From Serinibacter arcticus (GTDB lineage: Bacteria > Actinomycetota > Actinomycetes > Actinomycetales > Beutenbergiaceae), in assembly GCF_004786095.1 (NCBI RefSeq), contig NZ_RHPJ01000002.1, positions 434,001 through 498,000 on the forward strand: DNA of 64,000 nucleotides, read 5' to 3'. Both the position numbers and the translations under genes were made by a program. Positions 1-9,126 of the stretch are shown here, in pieces. The stretch's first letter is position 1, and each line of letters begins with the position of its first letter. The notes under the pieces are model-generated. The model saw nothing but the letters and a program-made list of their open reading frames with translations, made no database searches and was not told where the DNA came from.

Positions 1-561
1 GCGATCATGCGGCTCCTCGCCGACCCCGATCTGGACGACGGCGTCCGGCGGGCGGTCCGGCAGGAGGCGGAGCGCGAGGCGCGGCGGATGCGCAGCTACC
101 TCCTCGGCCGCCGGCCCGACCTCGACGGCGACGACGGCGACGAGCGGGGCCTCGTCGCCCTGGTCCTCGCGACCACGGCCCGCTTCTCCGACCTTCCGCT
201 GCACGCGGCCCTCGACCTGGCCGAGGGCGTCCGGGTGGACGGCGCCGTCGGGGCCGCCCTCGACCACGCGCTGGCGGCGCTGCTGCTGAACGTCCGCGAC
301 CACTCCGGTGCCTCGACGGTGGTCGTCCACGCCGACGCGGAGGCGACGCCGGACGGCACGCGGTGGACCGTCACGGTGCACGACGACGGCCGCGGGTTCG
401 ACACCGATCGCGCGCGGTGGGGCGTCGGCCTGCGCGAGGTCGTGCACGCGCAGCTCACCGAGCTGGGGGTCGACGTCGAGATCACGTCACGACCCGGACA
501 CGGCAGCACGGCCGTGCTCACCGGCGCCGGCGCCCGGGTGGAGTCCGCTCGTGCCGTCTGA
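1..561 (+). CDS. Sensor histidine kinase, C-terminal part (cut by window edge)
   Basis: This is the ATP-binding end of a sensor histidine kinase that phosphorylates the regulator encoded next. The frame is open from the first base, so the gene begins outside the window. The visible part has a HATPase_c fold: an N-box-like stretch (ALLLNVRDHS), a G1 box (DDGRGF) and a G2-like box (WGVGLREV). No sensor, membrane or phospho-acceptor histidine segment is visible; these should lie upstream. Its stop overlaps the GTG start of the response regulator by 11 bases, so the two are translationally coupled. The layout fits a NarL/DesK-type two-component pair. The signal it senses cannot be inferred. Confidence 0.8.
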   Translation, partial: AIMRLLADPDLDDGVRRAVRQEAEREARRMRSYLLGRRPDLDGDDGDERGLVALVLATTARFSDLPLHAALDLAEGVRVDGAVGAALDHALAALLLNVRDHSGASTVVVHADAEATPDGTRWTVTVHDDGRGFDTDRARWGVGLREVVHAQLTELGVDVEITSRPGHGSTAVLTGAGARVESARAV

Positions 562-1309
562 GCGACCCCGCGTCGCCGTCGTCGACGACGCGACGGTCAT
601 CCGCGAGTCCTTCGCCGTGCTGATGCCGCAGATCGATGTCGTCGGCACGTTCCCGACCGTCGAGCAGCTGCTCGACCGCCGCCCGGCCGCCGACGTCGTC
701 GTCCTCGACCTGCACCTGGCCAACTCCGCGCAGCCCGACTCGCGGCAGGGGGTCGCGGCGGTGCGCGCCGCGGTCGGGGCGGGGTACCGGGTCTGCGCCT
801 ACAGCCAGGAGGAGCGGCGCTTCGTTCTCGCTGCCACCCTGGCCGCCGGCGCTCGCGGCGTGGTGTCCAAGGCCGAACCGCTGGCCGTCGCGCAGGAGGC
901 GATCACCGCCGTCGCGGCGGGGGAGGTGGTGATCCCGCAGGGACTCGTCGGCCTGGTGGAGGTGCTGGTCCGGCGCAACAGCCTGACGATCCTGTCCGAG
1001 CGGCAGCGCCAGGTCCTCGCGGGTCGCGCCCGCGGCCTCACCTACGCCGAGATGGGGGCGCAGCTGTACCTGTCCGAGTCCACGCTGCGCGGGTACTGGG
1101 CGGCCGTCACCGAGAGCGTCTCGGCCCACCTGCAGCACGCGACCCCCGCGGACATCGAGCACGCGCTGGGTCTGGGCCCCGGCGACCTGCTGGAGCACTG
1201 GCCCGCCCCGGAGGACGCCGTCGGACCGGACGCCGCGGCGCCGCCACGGTGGTGGCAGCTCGCGAGCGGGGGACGACGGCGGTCGTCACCGCGGGGCGGT
1301 CACCAGTAG
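551..1309 (+). CDS. NarL/LuxR-family response regulator
   Basis: This is a 252-residue DNA-binding response regulator. The N-terminal receiver has the acidic pair D12-D13, the likely phosphorylated D53 (VVLDLHL), S85 and K107 (VVSKAEP). A LuxR-type helix-turn-helix follows at about residues 150-205 (LSERQRQVLAGRARGLTYAE). The tail is a poorly conserved, proline- and arginine-rich stretch. I chose GTG 551 because the receiver fold begins right after it and it overlaps the kinase stop; the open frame extends further upstream only as a shadow of the kinase gene. The cognate kinase is the preceding gene. The target genes are unknown. Confidence 0.85.
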   Translation: MPSERPRVAVVDDATVIRESFAVLMPQIDVVGTFPTVEQLLDRRPAADVVVLDLHLANSAQPDSRQGVAAVRAAVGAGYRVCAYSQEERRFVLAATLAAGARGVVSKAEPLAVAQEAITAVAAGEVVIPQGLVGLVEVLVRRNSLTILSERQRQVLAGRARGLTYAEMGAQLYLSESTLRGYWAAVTESVSAHLQHATPADIEHALGLGPGDLLEHWPAPEDAVGPDAAAPPRWWQLASGGRRRSSPRGGHQ

Positions 1310-1400
1310 TTCAGGGTGACGGTGCGGATGCTCCCGCCGCGGCAGGTGACCGAGGTGCTCGGCAGCGCGTTTTCGTGGGGTTCGGGCGGCCGCGAACCTA

Positions 1401-3050
1401 TCAGCCCGCCTCCAGCACCGCCATCGCCGCGTTGTGGCCGCCGATACCGCTCACGGCGCCGCCCCGCACCGCCCCGGACCCGCACAGCAGGATGCGCGGG
1501 TGCCGCGTCGCGACGCCCCAGCGCTGCGCCGGCGAGAGCCCGCGGTGGCCGGCCCCGCCGTCGTCCTCGCGCCACGGCCACGACAGGTCACCGTGGAAGA
1601 TGTTGCCGCCCGGCATGCCGACCGATGCCTCGATGTCGCGCGTCGTGCGCACCTCCAGGCACGGCCGCCCCTGCGCGTCCCGCGCGAGCACGTCGGCGAG
1701 CGGTTCGGCCAGCACGGAGTCCAGCGAGGCCACCACCGCCGTCTCCAGCCGCGCGCGCAGCGCGTCGTTCCCGACGGCGTCGACCAGCCGGTCCGGCACG
1801 TGCAGCCCGAAGACCGTCAGCGTCTGGGTCTCGCCCGCCGCGAGCTCCGGCCCCAGGATCGAGCGGTCGCTGAGGGTGTGGCAGTAGATCTCGCACGGCA
1901 GCGGCGACGGCACCTCGCCCCCGACCGCCTGGGCGAACGCCGTCGCGATCTGGGTCGCGAGCTCGTTGACGTGGAACGTCCCGGAGAACGCCGCGACCGG
2001 GTCCACCTCGGTGTCGCGCAGCCGCGGCAGGCGCGTGAGCAGCAGGTTGACCTTGACCTGGGCGCCCTCGACCCGTCCGGCCCCGAGCGCGGGCCGGGGC
2101 GCGGCGGGCAGCCCGATCCCGGCGTCGAGCAGCGCGTCGAGCACGGCGGGAGCGACGCCGCTGAGCACCACCTCGCCCCGCACCTGCCGCGTGCGCCCGT
2201 CGAGGACGTAGGTGACGTCGCCGTCGGGCGTCACGGCCGTGACCCTGGCGGAGGTGACGAGCTGCGCGCCGGCGTCGCGCGCGGCCGCGGCGAGCGCCCC
2301 CGAGACGGCGCCCATCCCGCCGACGGGGACGTCCCAGTCCCCGGTCCCGCCGCCGATCACGTGGTAGAGGTAGCAGCGGTTGGCCGCGAGCGAGTCGTCG
2401 TGCAGATCCGCGAACGTGCCGATCAGGGCGTCGGTGGCGACGACGCCGCGCACCAGGTCCGAGGCGAAGCGCCGCTCGACCGCCTCACCGATGGGGCGCT
2501 CGACGACGTCGCGCCACACCTGGGACGCGGCCTCCCCGCGACCGGCACCCGCCTCGGCGACGACCGCGGCCCGCACCTCGGCGCGCGTCGGGAGCGGCCG
2601 CGTCAGGGTCGGGAACACGGCCCGCGCGAGCAGCGCCGTCGCGTCGTACCAGGCCGACCACGCCTCGACGTCGTCGCCCGCCCCGACCCGGGCGAAGGCA
2701 CGGGCGCGCGCGTCGTCGTCCGCCTCGTTGTCCACGAGCAACCCGCGCGAGGGATCGTGCGGATCCGGGGTGTAGGAGGAGTAGCGGCGTCGGACCAGCG
2801 AGATGTCGAGCCCGAGGTCGTCGACGATCTGCCGCGGCAGCAGGCTGACGAGGTAGGAGTAGCGCGACAGCCGGGCGTCGACACCGTCGAACGCCAGCGC
2901 GGAGACGGCCGCCCCGCCGACGTGGTCGTCGGCCTCGAGCAGGAGCACGCGGCGTCCGGCACGCGCGAGGTAGGCCGCGGCCGTGAGGGCGTTGTGGCCA
3001 CCGCCGACGATGACGACGTCGGTCGAGTCCGGGAGGGGCGCGGCGGTCAC
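1401..3050 (-). CDS. FAD-dependent phytoene-desaturase-like oxidoreductase
   Basis: This is a 549-residue flavoprotein of the phytoene dehydrogenase/PYROXD2-like family. A Rossmann dinucleotide-binding motif sits at the very N-terminus (VVIVGGGHNALTAAAYLARA), followed by the acidic ribose-binding segment LLLEADDHVGG. The C-terminus has the family's second FAD-contact region (LLCGSGAVRGGAVSGIGGHN). The substrate cannot be predicted, because the family covers carotenoid desaturases and many uncharacterised oxidoreductases, and no carotenoid synthase gene lies nearby. The start overlaps the stop of the upstream small membrane-protein gene in an ATGA arrangement. It is therefore the last gene of a four-gene leftward operon. 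Confidence 0.85.
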   Translation of the reverse strand: MTAAPLPDSTDVVIVGGGHNALTAAAYLARAGRRVLLLEADDHVGGAAVSALAFDGVDARLSRYSYLVSLLPRQIVDDLGLDISLVRRRYSSYTPDPHDPSRGLLVDNEADDDARARAFARVGAGDDVEAWSAWYDATALLARAVFPTLTRPLPTRAEVRAAVVAEAGAGRGEAASQVWRDVVERPIGEAVERRFASDLVRGVVATDALIGTFADLHDDSLAANRCYLYHVIGGGTGDWDVPVGGMGAVSGALAAAARDAGAQLVTSARVTAVTPDGDVTYVLDGRTRQVRGEVVLSGVAPAVLDALLDAGIGLPAAPRPALGAGRVEGAQVKVNLLLTRLPRLRDTEVDPVAAFSGTFHVNELATQIATAFAQAVGGEVPSPLPCEIYCHTLSDRSILGPELAAGETQTLTVFGLHVPDRLVDAVGNDALRARLETAVVASLDSVLAEPLADVLARDAQGRPCLEVRTTRDIEASVGMPGGNIFHGDLSWPWREDDGGAGHRGLSPAQRWGVATRHPRILLCGSGAVRGGAVSGIGGHNAAMAVLEAG

Positions 3051-3469
3051 GACCGGCGCCGGTCGCCGTCGCGGTCCTCACCCTTGTCGCCGCGCAGGTG
3101 CTCGGTGACGACACCGGTGATCGGGATGAGGAGGAACGCCAGCCACGCGGGCGGCCCGCCCACGTTCATCAGCACGAAGAACAGGATCAGCGCCGCGAAC
3201 GGCGACAGCGACGTGGCCAGCTTCGCATTGCGTCGCGACAGTCCGCGGTGCTCCCGGGGAGGGACGACGGCGGCCGCGCGGTAGGCGTCGTCCGCGGCGG
3301 TCCCGTAGGCGCCCGGTCCCGAGACGGCGTAGGGCGACGCGCTGGGGATGGCCGTCGGGTCGGGGACGAGGGCGCCACCCGGCGGTGCGGCGGGCGGCGG
3401 GGTGAGCCCGTCGCGCGGCTCGTCCGGCGGTCGGTCCTGCCAGGGTCGGTCGTCCGGCTGTCCGCTCAT
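3047..3469 (-). CDS. Small membrane protein, proline-rich N-terminus
   Basis: This is a protein of about 140 residues of unknown function. The N-terminal half is low-complexity and rich in Pro, Gly and Asp. It is followed by two closely spaced hydrophobic segments (LSPFAALILFFVLM and PAWLAFLLIPITGVV) and a charged tail. The layout, and the segment before the membrane region, resemble the next gene upstream (3522-3935), so the two are probably paralogues. I prefer ATG 3469, which has a GGGTGG ribosome-binding site, over the ATG six codons upstream. The stop overlaps the start of the flavoprotein gene by four bases. Confidence 0.7.
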   Translation of the reverse strand: MSGQPDDRPWQDRPPDEPRDGLTPPPAAPPGGALVPDPTAIPSASPYAVSGPGAYGTAADDAYRAAAVVPPREHRGLSRRNAKLATSLSPFAALILFFVLMNVGGPPAWLAFLLIPITGVVTEHLRGDKGEDRDGDRRRS

Positions 3470-3521
3470 GCGACCACCCTGCCGCATCGGCCCGACGGCG
3501 TCACCTGCGCCGAGCGCTCGG

Positions 3522-3935
3522 TCAGTCGCGGAACGACCCGCGCCGCAGGACCCGGGAGATCACGCCGATGCCGATGATGAACGCGAACGGCAGCCAGAAC
3601 GCGCCGACACCGTTCCCGCGCAGCACGAAGAACAGCACGATCGCGACGAGCGGCAGCAACGAGGTGATGAGGCGGGCGCGGTTGCCCGGCCGACGGCGTC
3701 CCCCCGCGTCCCCGACCGCGTACGGCCGGTGCTCGGGCGGTGGGCTGCCGTAGCCGGACGGGTCCCCGTAGCCCGGCGCGGCGCCGTAGCCGGGGGCGGC
3801 CCCGGGGACGGGGGCGTCGTACGGCGCCGGCGAGTACCCCGCGGGGGGTACGTCGGACGGCGGCGGCGTCCCGTAGTCGGGCACCGACCCGTCGGCCCCG
3901 TCGACGGGTGGCTCGTCCTGCGAAGGTCGGCTCAC
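3522..3935 (-). CDS. Small membrane protein, Pro/Gly/Tyr-rich N-terminus
   Basis: This is a 137-residue protein with a disordered N-terminal half made of repeated Pro-Gly-Tyr segments (APGYGAAPGYGDPSGYG). Two membrane-spanning segments follow (LITSLLPLVAIVLFFVL and AFWLPFAFIIGIGVI), then a basic tail. The function is unknown. It shares its layout with 3047-3469. Its start overlaps the stop of the Pr6Pr-type gene by four bases, so it is cotranscribed with that gene. Such disordered tails on small membrane proteins are common in actinobacteria, and some act as protein-interaction tethers. That role is inference only. Confidence 0.7.
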   Translation of the reverse strand: MSRPSQDEPPVDGADGSVPDYGTPPPSDVPPAGYSPAPYDAPVPGAAPGYGAAPGYGDPSGYGSPPPEHRPYAVGDAGGRRRPGNRARLITSLLPLVAIVLFFVLRGNGVGAFWLPFAFIIGIGVISRVLRRGSFRD

Positions 3936-4585
3936 ACCGTCACCCTGTCACGGTGCACGCCGCTGCCGTGCCCGCCCAGGCGGTTGCCGATCCACGCCAC
4001 GAACAGCGACGCGGCGAAGAACGCCACCGCCACGCTCAGGGCCCCGACCACGACCGTGCCGTAGCCCGACGGCCGCGGGTCGAGGAACGGGTAGGGGTAC
4101 CAGTCCACGATCGGTCCGCGCACCAGCGAGTAGGCGAGGTAGGCGAGCGGCACGATCATCCACAGCAGCACGTGGCGGATCGTCAGCCGTGTCCTCGGCG
4201 GTGCGAGCAACCAGTCGAGCACCACGAGGATCGGCACGACCACGTGCAGCGCGAGGTTGGCGAACGCCGTGGTCTGCACGTCGACCCCGCGCAGCATCAG
4301 GTTGTAGACGATGCCCGTGAGCATGAGGAAGGTCACCGCGGCGCCCCGCAACCCGTCGGGGATCGGTCGCACGATCGCGGCGGCCATCACGAGGGCGCCG
4401 AACACGTTCGAGAGGATCGTGAAGTAGGAGTAGTGGTTGGCCGCCTGGAACGTCTCGCCCGCGGCGCTGATCAGCTCGATCTCGGCCGCCACGACGAGCA
4501 CGACGACGAGGGCGCGCACCACCAGGCTGGCGATGCGCCGAGGGCCGGTGGCACCGGCGGGGCGGGCGGGGGCGGCCGCGGTCAC
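3932..4585 (-). CDS. Pr6Pr-family polytopic membrane protein
   Basis: This is a 217-residue integral membrane protein with about six hydrophobic segments. It carries the family-typical stretch FLMLTGIVYNLMLRG and the acidic/aromatic YPYPFLDP segment near the C-terminus. It matches the proteins annotated as Pr6Pr family in actinobacteria, whose role is not known. The open frame continues upstream, but that part is arginine-rich shadow translation running through a terminator hairpin. GTG 4585, preceded by GAGGAC about eight bases away, is the likely start. It is the first gene of the leftward four-gene operon. Confidence 0.75.
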   Translation of the reverse strand: MTAAAPARPAGATGPRRIASLVVRALVVVLVVAAEIELISAAGETFQAANHYSYFTILSNVFGALVMAAAIVRPIPDGLRGAAVTFLMLTGIVYNLMLRGVDVQTTAFANLALHVVVPILVVLDWLLAPPRTRLTIRHVLLWMIVPLAYLAYSLVRGPIVDWYPYPFLDPRPSGYGTVVVGALSVAVAFFAASLFVAWIGNRLGGHGSGVHRDRVTV

Positions 4586-4614
4586 GACGAGGTCCTCATG
4601 CCGCCCAACGTAGA

Positions 4615-4660
4615 GCAGCAGCCCGGCACCCGCCTCTCGAGGCGGGAACCGGGCTGCTGC
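4615..4660 (-). terminator. Long stem-loop terminator
   Basis: GCAGCAGCCCGG and CCCGCCTC pair with GAGGCGGG and CCGGGCTGCTGC, broken only by a two-base mismatch on each side and closed by a short CTCGAG palindrome. It lies just after the stop of the leftward gene 4687-5073 and before the leftward operon starting at 4585, so it should separate the two transcripts. There is no U-run, as is usual in high-GC actinobacteria. Confidence 0.8.
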
Positions 4661-4686
4661 AGGGGTGCGGCGGGTGCCGCGCGAGA

Positions 4687-5073
4687 TCAGCGGCTGGCGC
4701 TGAGCACGTAGAGCGCGGCGGCGGCCGCGGACTCCGGGGTCAGGCGCTGCGTCGAGCGCACGGCGGTCTGACCGCCGGACGGCTCGCCGACGAGGTCGCC
4801 GTCGGTGACGACCTCGACGCCCCACGAGCGCGGGGCGTCGGCGGCACGGCCACGGCCGGCGTCGATGACGAGGAAGAGACGACGGCCGTCGTCGAGGAAC
4901 GCGATGGGAAGGGGCCGGCGCAGCACGCGCTCGGCGTCGGGCATGGTGCCCGCGAGGACGTGCGCGACGGCGTCGCCCACCGCGAGCGCGGCGGTCTCGG
5001 TCTCGTTGCGGCCGGCGCCCGGGGTGGCGGTGCGCTCGGTGAATCGGTGATCGGTGAAGTGAATCGTGGACAT
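4687..5073 (-). CDS. Hypothetical protein (128 aa)
   Basis: This is a small soluble protein that I do not recognise. It starts MSTIHFTDHRFTER and contains a central beta-rich part (RRPLPIAFLDDGRRLFLVID). The C-terminus is alanine-rich. It has no signal peptide or membrane segment. The gene stands alone: a strong hairpin follows it and a long AT-richer divergent spacer precedes it. The start ATG at 5073 has a GGAGT-like ribosome-binding site (ccaggagtacccatg). Codon use is typical of the chromosome, so it is likely a real gene. Confidence 0.6.
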   Translation of the reverse strand: MSTIHFTDHRFTERTATPGAGRNETETAALAVGDAVAHVLAGTMPDAERVLRRPLPIAFLDDGRRLFLVIDAGRGRAADAPRSWGVEVVTDGDLVGEPSGGQTAVRSTQRLTPESAAAAALYVLSASR

Positions 5074-5394
5074 GGGTACTCCTGGTGCTACATGACTGTG
5101 GCCCGCTCGTTCGGTGGGCGTGCGGCGCGCAGGATCTCCAGGCGCGCGGTGCGCTGCCGTGATCTCGCGGTGCCGGCTGCGGGGATTTTCACCGCGTCAG
5201 AGCCGTAGTGCGAACGGGTGAGGGGCGCTGGGGCCTCTCGGGAAGGTGGTGCCGACGCGTCAGTTCGCCTGCTCCTGAGTTCGGGACGTCGCCGTCCGAA
5301 CCAGATCCACCGTACGTGACAACCACGATCCCGTCCATCTCATTCCCCACGGGTGTGGATCCGGGGTGCGCGGGGCGCTGGTTAGGCTCGATCG
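5074..5394. other. Divergent intergenic spacer
   Basis: These 321 bases separate the leftward gene starting at 5073 from the rightward gene starting at 5395. The spacer should hold both promoters. It is visibly less GC-rich in places (for example around 5180-5215 and 5320-5350). I see no clear palindromic operator, RNA fold or conserved small open frame in it. Confidence 0.4.
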
Positions 5395-5880
5395 GTGACG
5401 ACCTCCAGCGAGCGGACCGACCGCACCGACGACTGGGAGCGGCTCTGCTCGCTGCTCGAACCCGACCCCGAGGTGTGGCGCAGCGTGCAGCGGACGCTCG
5501 ACGCCAGCTCCCTCGACACCGACCCCTGGGCCGCCCTCCTCGACGCCCTGGACGAGTCCGGCGCCATCGCCTGCCTCGACACGGGCGACACCGGGGACCT
5601 GCTCGTCGACGCCGTGACCGCGCTGCCGCGGATCGCGCGCGCCGAGCTCGCCACGGGTCGCGACGTCGACCTCCGCGCCGTCGTCGACGTCGACGACCTG
5701 ACCGCGGCGATCGCGGCCGCGCGCGACGTGCTGGCCGCCGTCGGGCTCGACCTGCTCGCCCTGGACGAGGGCGACGGCGACGAGGAGTGCCTGCCCCTGG
5801 TCGCCGTCGCGCGGGACGACGTCGCCGAGATCACGGCGCTGGTCGGCTCGCTCGGCCGGCGGCTCCTGCCGCTGGCCTGA
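5395..5880 (+). CDS. DUF6630-like protein
   Basis: This is an acidic soluble protein of 161 residues. The order of conserved-looking stretches resembles the actinobacterial DUF6630 family: WAALLDALDESG, then a DTGD segment, a DVDDL-AAI helix and a final DEECLPLVAVARDDVAEI strand. The role of that family is unknown. The start is GTG 5395; the coding pattern does not extend upstream. The gene ends directly against a hexanucleotide repeat tract. The family assignment is from memory of the pattern and was not searched. Confidence 0.55.
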   Translation: MTTSSERTDRTDDWERLCSLLEPDPEVWRSVQRTLDASSLDTDPWAALLDALDESGAIACLDTGDTGDLLVDAVTALPRIARAELATGRDVDLRAVVDVDDLTAAIAAARDVLAAVGLDLLALDEGDGDEECLPLVAVARDDVAEITALVGSLGRRLLPLA

Positions 5881-5922
5881 GTCGGAGTCGGAGTCGGAGT
5901 CGGAGTCGGAGTCTGAGCCGGA
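5881..5922. repeat. Hexanucleotide tandem repeat (GTCGGA)n
   Basis: Five perfect copies of GTCGGA, followed by two one-base variants (GTCTGA, GCCGGA), start immediately after the TGA of 5395-5880. The tract fills most of the 66-base gap to the convergent permease gene. It is short, noncoding in the true frames, and a candidate for slippage length variation. Confidence 0.85.
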
Positions 5923-5946
5923 GCCCACGGCCGGCGTCGGCTGCGG

Positions 5947-7269
5947 TCAGCCGCGCTCGTCCGCGGGCGCGTCGGACGGGACCGAGGCGGGGGAGACGGG
6001 CTCCGCCGTCGTCCCGCGCCAGCGCGCCACGCTCCGCATGAGGTGGTAGATCCCGAGCGCCGCGGCGGTACCGATCGCGATGCCCTCGAACGTCAGGGAG
6101 CCGACGGCCCACGTGAAGTTGGCGATGCCGGCGATGAGGGCGACCGCCGCCGTCGTCAGGTTGACGGGGTCGGAGAAGTCGACCTTGTTCTGGATCCAGA
6201 TGCGGGCGCCGAGCACGCCGATCATCCCGTACAGCACCGTGCCGGCGCCGCCGATGACCCCGGAGGGGATCGTGGCGATGAGCGCGCCGAACTTGGGGGA
6301 GAGCGAGAGCAGCAGCGCGGTCGCGGCCGCGACGTAGTAGGCGGCCGTGGAGTACACGCGCGTCGCGGCCATCACGCCGATGTTCTCGGCGTAGGTGGTC
6401 GTGCCCGAACCGCCGCCGAAGCCGGCGAGCGTGGTGGCCACGCCGTCGGCGAACAGCGCGCGGCCGGTGACCGGGTCGAGGTTCTCGCCGGTCATCGCGG
6501 CGACCGACTTCACGTGGCCGATGTTCTCGGCGATCAGCACGAGCACGACCGGGATGAAGAGACCGAGCACGGAGACGCTGAACGTCGGGGTGGTGAAGTC
6601 GGGCAGGCCGATCCACCCGGCGTCGGCGACGGCGTCGAACGTCACCTCGCCGCGGATCGCCGCGACGGCGTAGCCCACGAGCACGCCGACGAGGATCGAC
6701 AGCCGGCCGAGGATGCCGCGGAACAGGACGGTCACCAGGACGATCGCCAGGATCGTGACCACGGCCGTGACCGGCGCGAGCTGCACGTTGTTCCACGCGG
6801 CGGGCGCGAGGTTGAAGCCGATGAGCGCCACGATCGTGCCCGTCACCACGGGCGGCATCACGAGGTCGATCCAGCGGTGCCCCGCCCGGTTGACGATCAG
6901 GCCGACGACGGCGAGCGTCACCCCCGCGACGACCACGCCGCCCAGGGCGCTCGCCATCCCGCCGGCCTCGTTCGCCGCCGCGATCGGCGCGATGAACGCG
7001 AACGACGAGCCGAGGTAGCTCGGCACCCGTCCGCGCGTGATCAGCAGGAACAGGAACGTGCCGACGCCGGAGAAGAACAGCGTGGTGGCGGGCGGCAGGC
7101 CCGTGATGATCGGCACGAGGAAGGTCGCGCCGAACATCGCCACGACGTGCTGCATGCCGATGCCGATGGTCCGCGGCCAGGTCAGGCGCTCCCCGGGGGA
7201 GACGACGGTGCCGGGGGCGACCGTGCGGCCGTCGCCGTGCAGGGTCCAGGAGAAGGGCGAGGCGGGCAT
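5947..7269 (-). CDS. NCS2-family uracil/xanthine permease
   Basis: This is a 440-residue nucleobase-cation symporter of the UraA/PyrP branch of NCS2. It is polytopic with about 14 expected helices. Family landmarks are GMQHVVAMFGATFLVP, the AENIGHVKS and GGSGTTTYAENIG segments lining the substrate site, and QNKVDFSDPVNLT near the C-terminus. By family knowledge it imports uracil, or possibly another nucleobase, with protons; the substrate is inferred. A longer open frame continues upstream, but it is antisense to pgi, so I start at ATG 7269. The gene is divergent from pgi and has no obvious operon partner. Confidence 0.9.
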   Translation of the reverse strand: MPASPFSWTLHGDGRTVAPGTVVSPGERLTWPRTIGIGMQHVVAMFGATFLVPIITGLPPATTLFFSGVGTFLFLLITRGRVPSYLGSSFAFIAPIAAANEAGGMASALGGVVVAGVTLAVVGLIVNRAGHRWIDLVMPPVVTGTIVALIGFNLAPAAWNNVQLAPVTAVVTILAIVLVTVLFRGILGRLSILVGVLVGYAVAAIRGEVTFDAVADAGWIGLPDFTTPTFSVSVLGLFIPVVLVLIAENIGHVKSVAAMTGENLDPVTGRALFADGVATTLAGFGGGSGTTTYAENIGVMAATRVYSTAAYYVAAATALLLSLSPKFGALIATIPSGVIGGAGTVLYGMIGVLGARIWIQNKVDFSDPVNLTTAAVALIAGIANFTWAVGSLTFEGIAIGTAAALGIYHLMRSVARWRGTTAEPVSPASVPSDAPADERG

Positions 7270-7380
7270 GGGCCGTCCAGGGGAAGTCGTGGCTGAGTGA
7301 CCGGCAGGTCGTGGACACCCTAGTGACCGGGGTGGGGCCACGTCCGTCGTGTCCGTCGTGCCCGCCGCTAGGGTCGAACC

Positions 7381-9060
7381 ATGACCGCTCCCACGGATCC
7401 CACCACCACGCCGGCCTGGGCGGAGCTCACCGCCCTGCACGGCTCGTTCACCCCGGACCTGCGCGGCTGGTTCGACGGCGACCCCGGTCGCGTCGAGCGC
7501 CTCACGCGCACCGTCGGCGACCTGCACGTCGACCTCTCCAAGAACCTCGTGACCGACGAGATCCTCGCCTCGCTGGTGCACCTGGCGGAGGACACCGGCG
7601 TCGTCGAGCGCTACGCCGCGATGCTCGCGGGCGAGCACATCAACACCACCGAGGACCGCGCCGTCCTGCACACCGCGCTGCGCCGCCCGGCGGAGGCGTC
7701 GCCGTCGCTCGAGGTCGACGGCCAGGACGTCGACGCCGACGTGCAGGAGGTGCTCGGCCGGCTGTCGGAGTTCGCGGACCGCGTGCGCAGCGGTGACTGG
7801 CTCGGCGTCACGGGCAAGAAGGTCGCCACCGTGGTCAACATCGGGATCGGCGGCTCCGACCTCGGCCCGGTCATGGTCTACGAGGCGCTCAAGCCCTTCG
7901 CGCAGGCGGGTCTGACCGCGCGGTTCGTCTCGAACATCGACCCGACCGACCTCGCGGAGAAGGTCGCCGACCTCGACCCCGAGACCACGCTCTTCATCGT
8001 CGCCTCCAAGACGTTCACGACGCTCGAGACCCTCACGAACGCGCGGCTCGCCCGCGACTGGCTCTGGGAGAACCTCGCCCAGGCGGGCGCGATCGGGGAC
8101 GACGACGCGGCCCGGACCGACGCCGTCGCCCACCACTTCGTGGCGGTCTCCACGGCGCTGGACAAGGTCGAGGCGTTCGGCATCGACCCCACCAACGCGT
8201 TCGGCTTCTGGGACTGGGTCGGCGGCCGCTACTCCGTGGACTCCGCGATCGGGCTGTCGCTCGCGATCACGTTCGGCCCCGACGCGTTCGGTGAGCTCCT
8301 GGAGGGCTTCCACACCGTCGACGAGCACGTGCGCACCACGCCGCTGGAGCAGAACGTCCCCGTCCTGATGGGCCTGCTGAACGTCTGGTACACCAACTTC
8401 CTCGGCGCGCAGACGCACGCGGTGCTGCCGTACGCGCAGCAGCTGAGCCGCTTCCCGGCCTACCTGCAGCAGCTCACGATGGAGTCCAACGGCAAGTCGG
8501 TGCGCTGGGACGGCACGCCGGTGACGACCGACACGGGCGAGATCTTCTGGGGCGAGCCGGGCACGAACGGGCAGCACGCGTTCTACCAGCTCATCCACCA
8601 GGGCACACGGCTGATCCCGGCGGACTTCATCGCCGTCGCCAACCCCGCCTACCCGCTGACCGACGGCGGCCGGGACGTGCACGGCCTCTTCCTGGCCAAC
8701 TTCCTCGCGCAGACCAAGGCGCTCGCGTTCGGGAAGACGGCCGCCGAGGTCGAGGCCGAGGGCACGACGGGCGCGCTGGTCGCGGCCCGCACGTTCAGCG
8801 GCAACAAGCCGACGACGTCGATCTTCGCCCCGGCGCTCACCCCGTCGGTGCTCGGTCAGCTGATCGCGCTCTACGAGCACATCACGTTCACGCAGGGGAT
8901 CGTCTGGGGCATCAACTCCTTCGACCAGTGGGGCGTGGAGCTCGGCAAGCAGCTCGCGCTTCAGATCGCGCCCGCGATCGAGGGCGACGACGAGGCGCTC
9001 GCCGCGCAGGACGCCTCCACCCGCGCGCTGGTCGCCTACTACCGGGAGCACCGCGGCTGA
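7381..9060 (+). CDS. pgi: Glucose-6-phosphate isomerase
   Basis: This enzyme interconverts glucose 6-phosphate and fructose 6-phosphate in glycolysis and gluconeogenesis. The 559-residue length is normal for the long bacterial form. Signatures present are [14 protein letters not shown] (sugar-phosphate binding), [22 protein letters not shown] and SAIGLSLAI (the PGI signature region), and SNGKSV. The C-terminal catalytic-lysine region also fits ([13 protein letters not shown]). It is a single gene, divergent from the permease and followed by a strong terminator. Together with pgm at 24.9-26.6 kb it links glycolysis to glycogen and cell-wall sugar synthesis. Confidence 0.97.
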   Translation: MTAPTDPTTTPAWAELTALHGSFTPDLRGWFDGDPGRVERLTRTVGDLHVDLSKNLVTDEILASLVHLAEDTGVVERYAAMLAGEHINTTEDRAVLHTALRRPAEASPSLEVDGQDVDADVQEVLGRLSEFADRVRSGDWLGVTGKKVATVVNIGIGGSDLGPVMVYEALKPFAQAGLTARFVSNIDPTDLAEKVADLDPETTLFIVASKTFTTLETLTNARLARDWLWENLAQAGAIGDDDAARTDAVAHHFVAVSTALDKVEAFGIDPTNAFGFWDWVGGRYSVDSAIGLSLAITFGPDAFGELLEGFHTVDEHVRTTPLEQNVPVLMGLLNVWYTNFLGAQTHAVLPYAQQLSRFPAYLQQLTMESNGKSVRWDGTPVTTDTGEIFWGEPGTNGQHAFYQLIHQGTRLIPADFIAVANPAYPLTDGGRDVHGLFLANFLAQTKALAFGKTAAEVEAEGTTGALVAARTFSGNKPTTSIFAPALTPSVLGQLIALYEHITFTQGIVWGINSFDQWGVELGKQLALQIAPAIEGDDEALAAQDASTRALVAYYREHRG

Positions 9061-9092
9061 CGCCCGGCCCTGCGGGGCCGGCCGGACGTCCG

Positions 9093-9126
9093 ACGGCGGG
9101 GCGCACCTGCGGGTGCGCCCCGCCGT
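9093..9126 (+). terminator. pgi terminator hairpin
   Basis: ACGGCGGGGCGCAC and GTGCGCCCCGCCGT form a perfect 14-bp stem with a six-base loop, starting 32 bases after the pgi stop. There is no U-tract. I take it as a high-GC intrinsic terminator. Confidence 0.85.

Noticed and set aside
1310-1400. Terminator between the response regulator and the flavoprotein
   Set aside because: Only a six-bp stem (GGTTCG/CGAACC at 1379-1398) is present, too weak to call.
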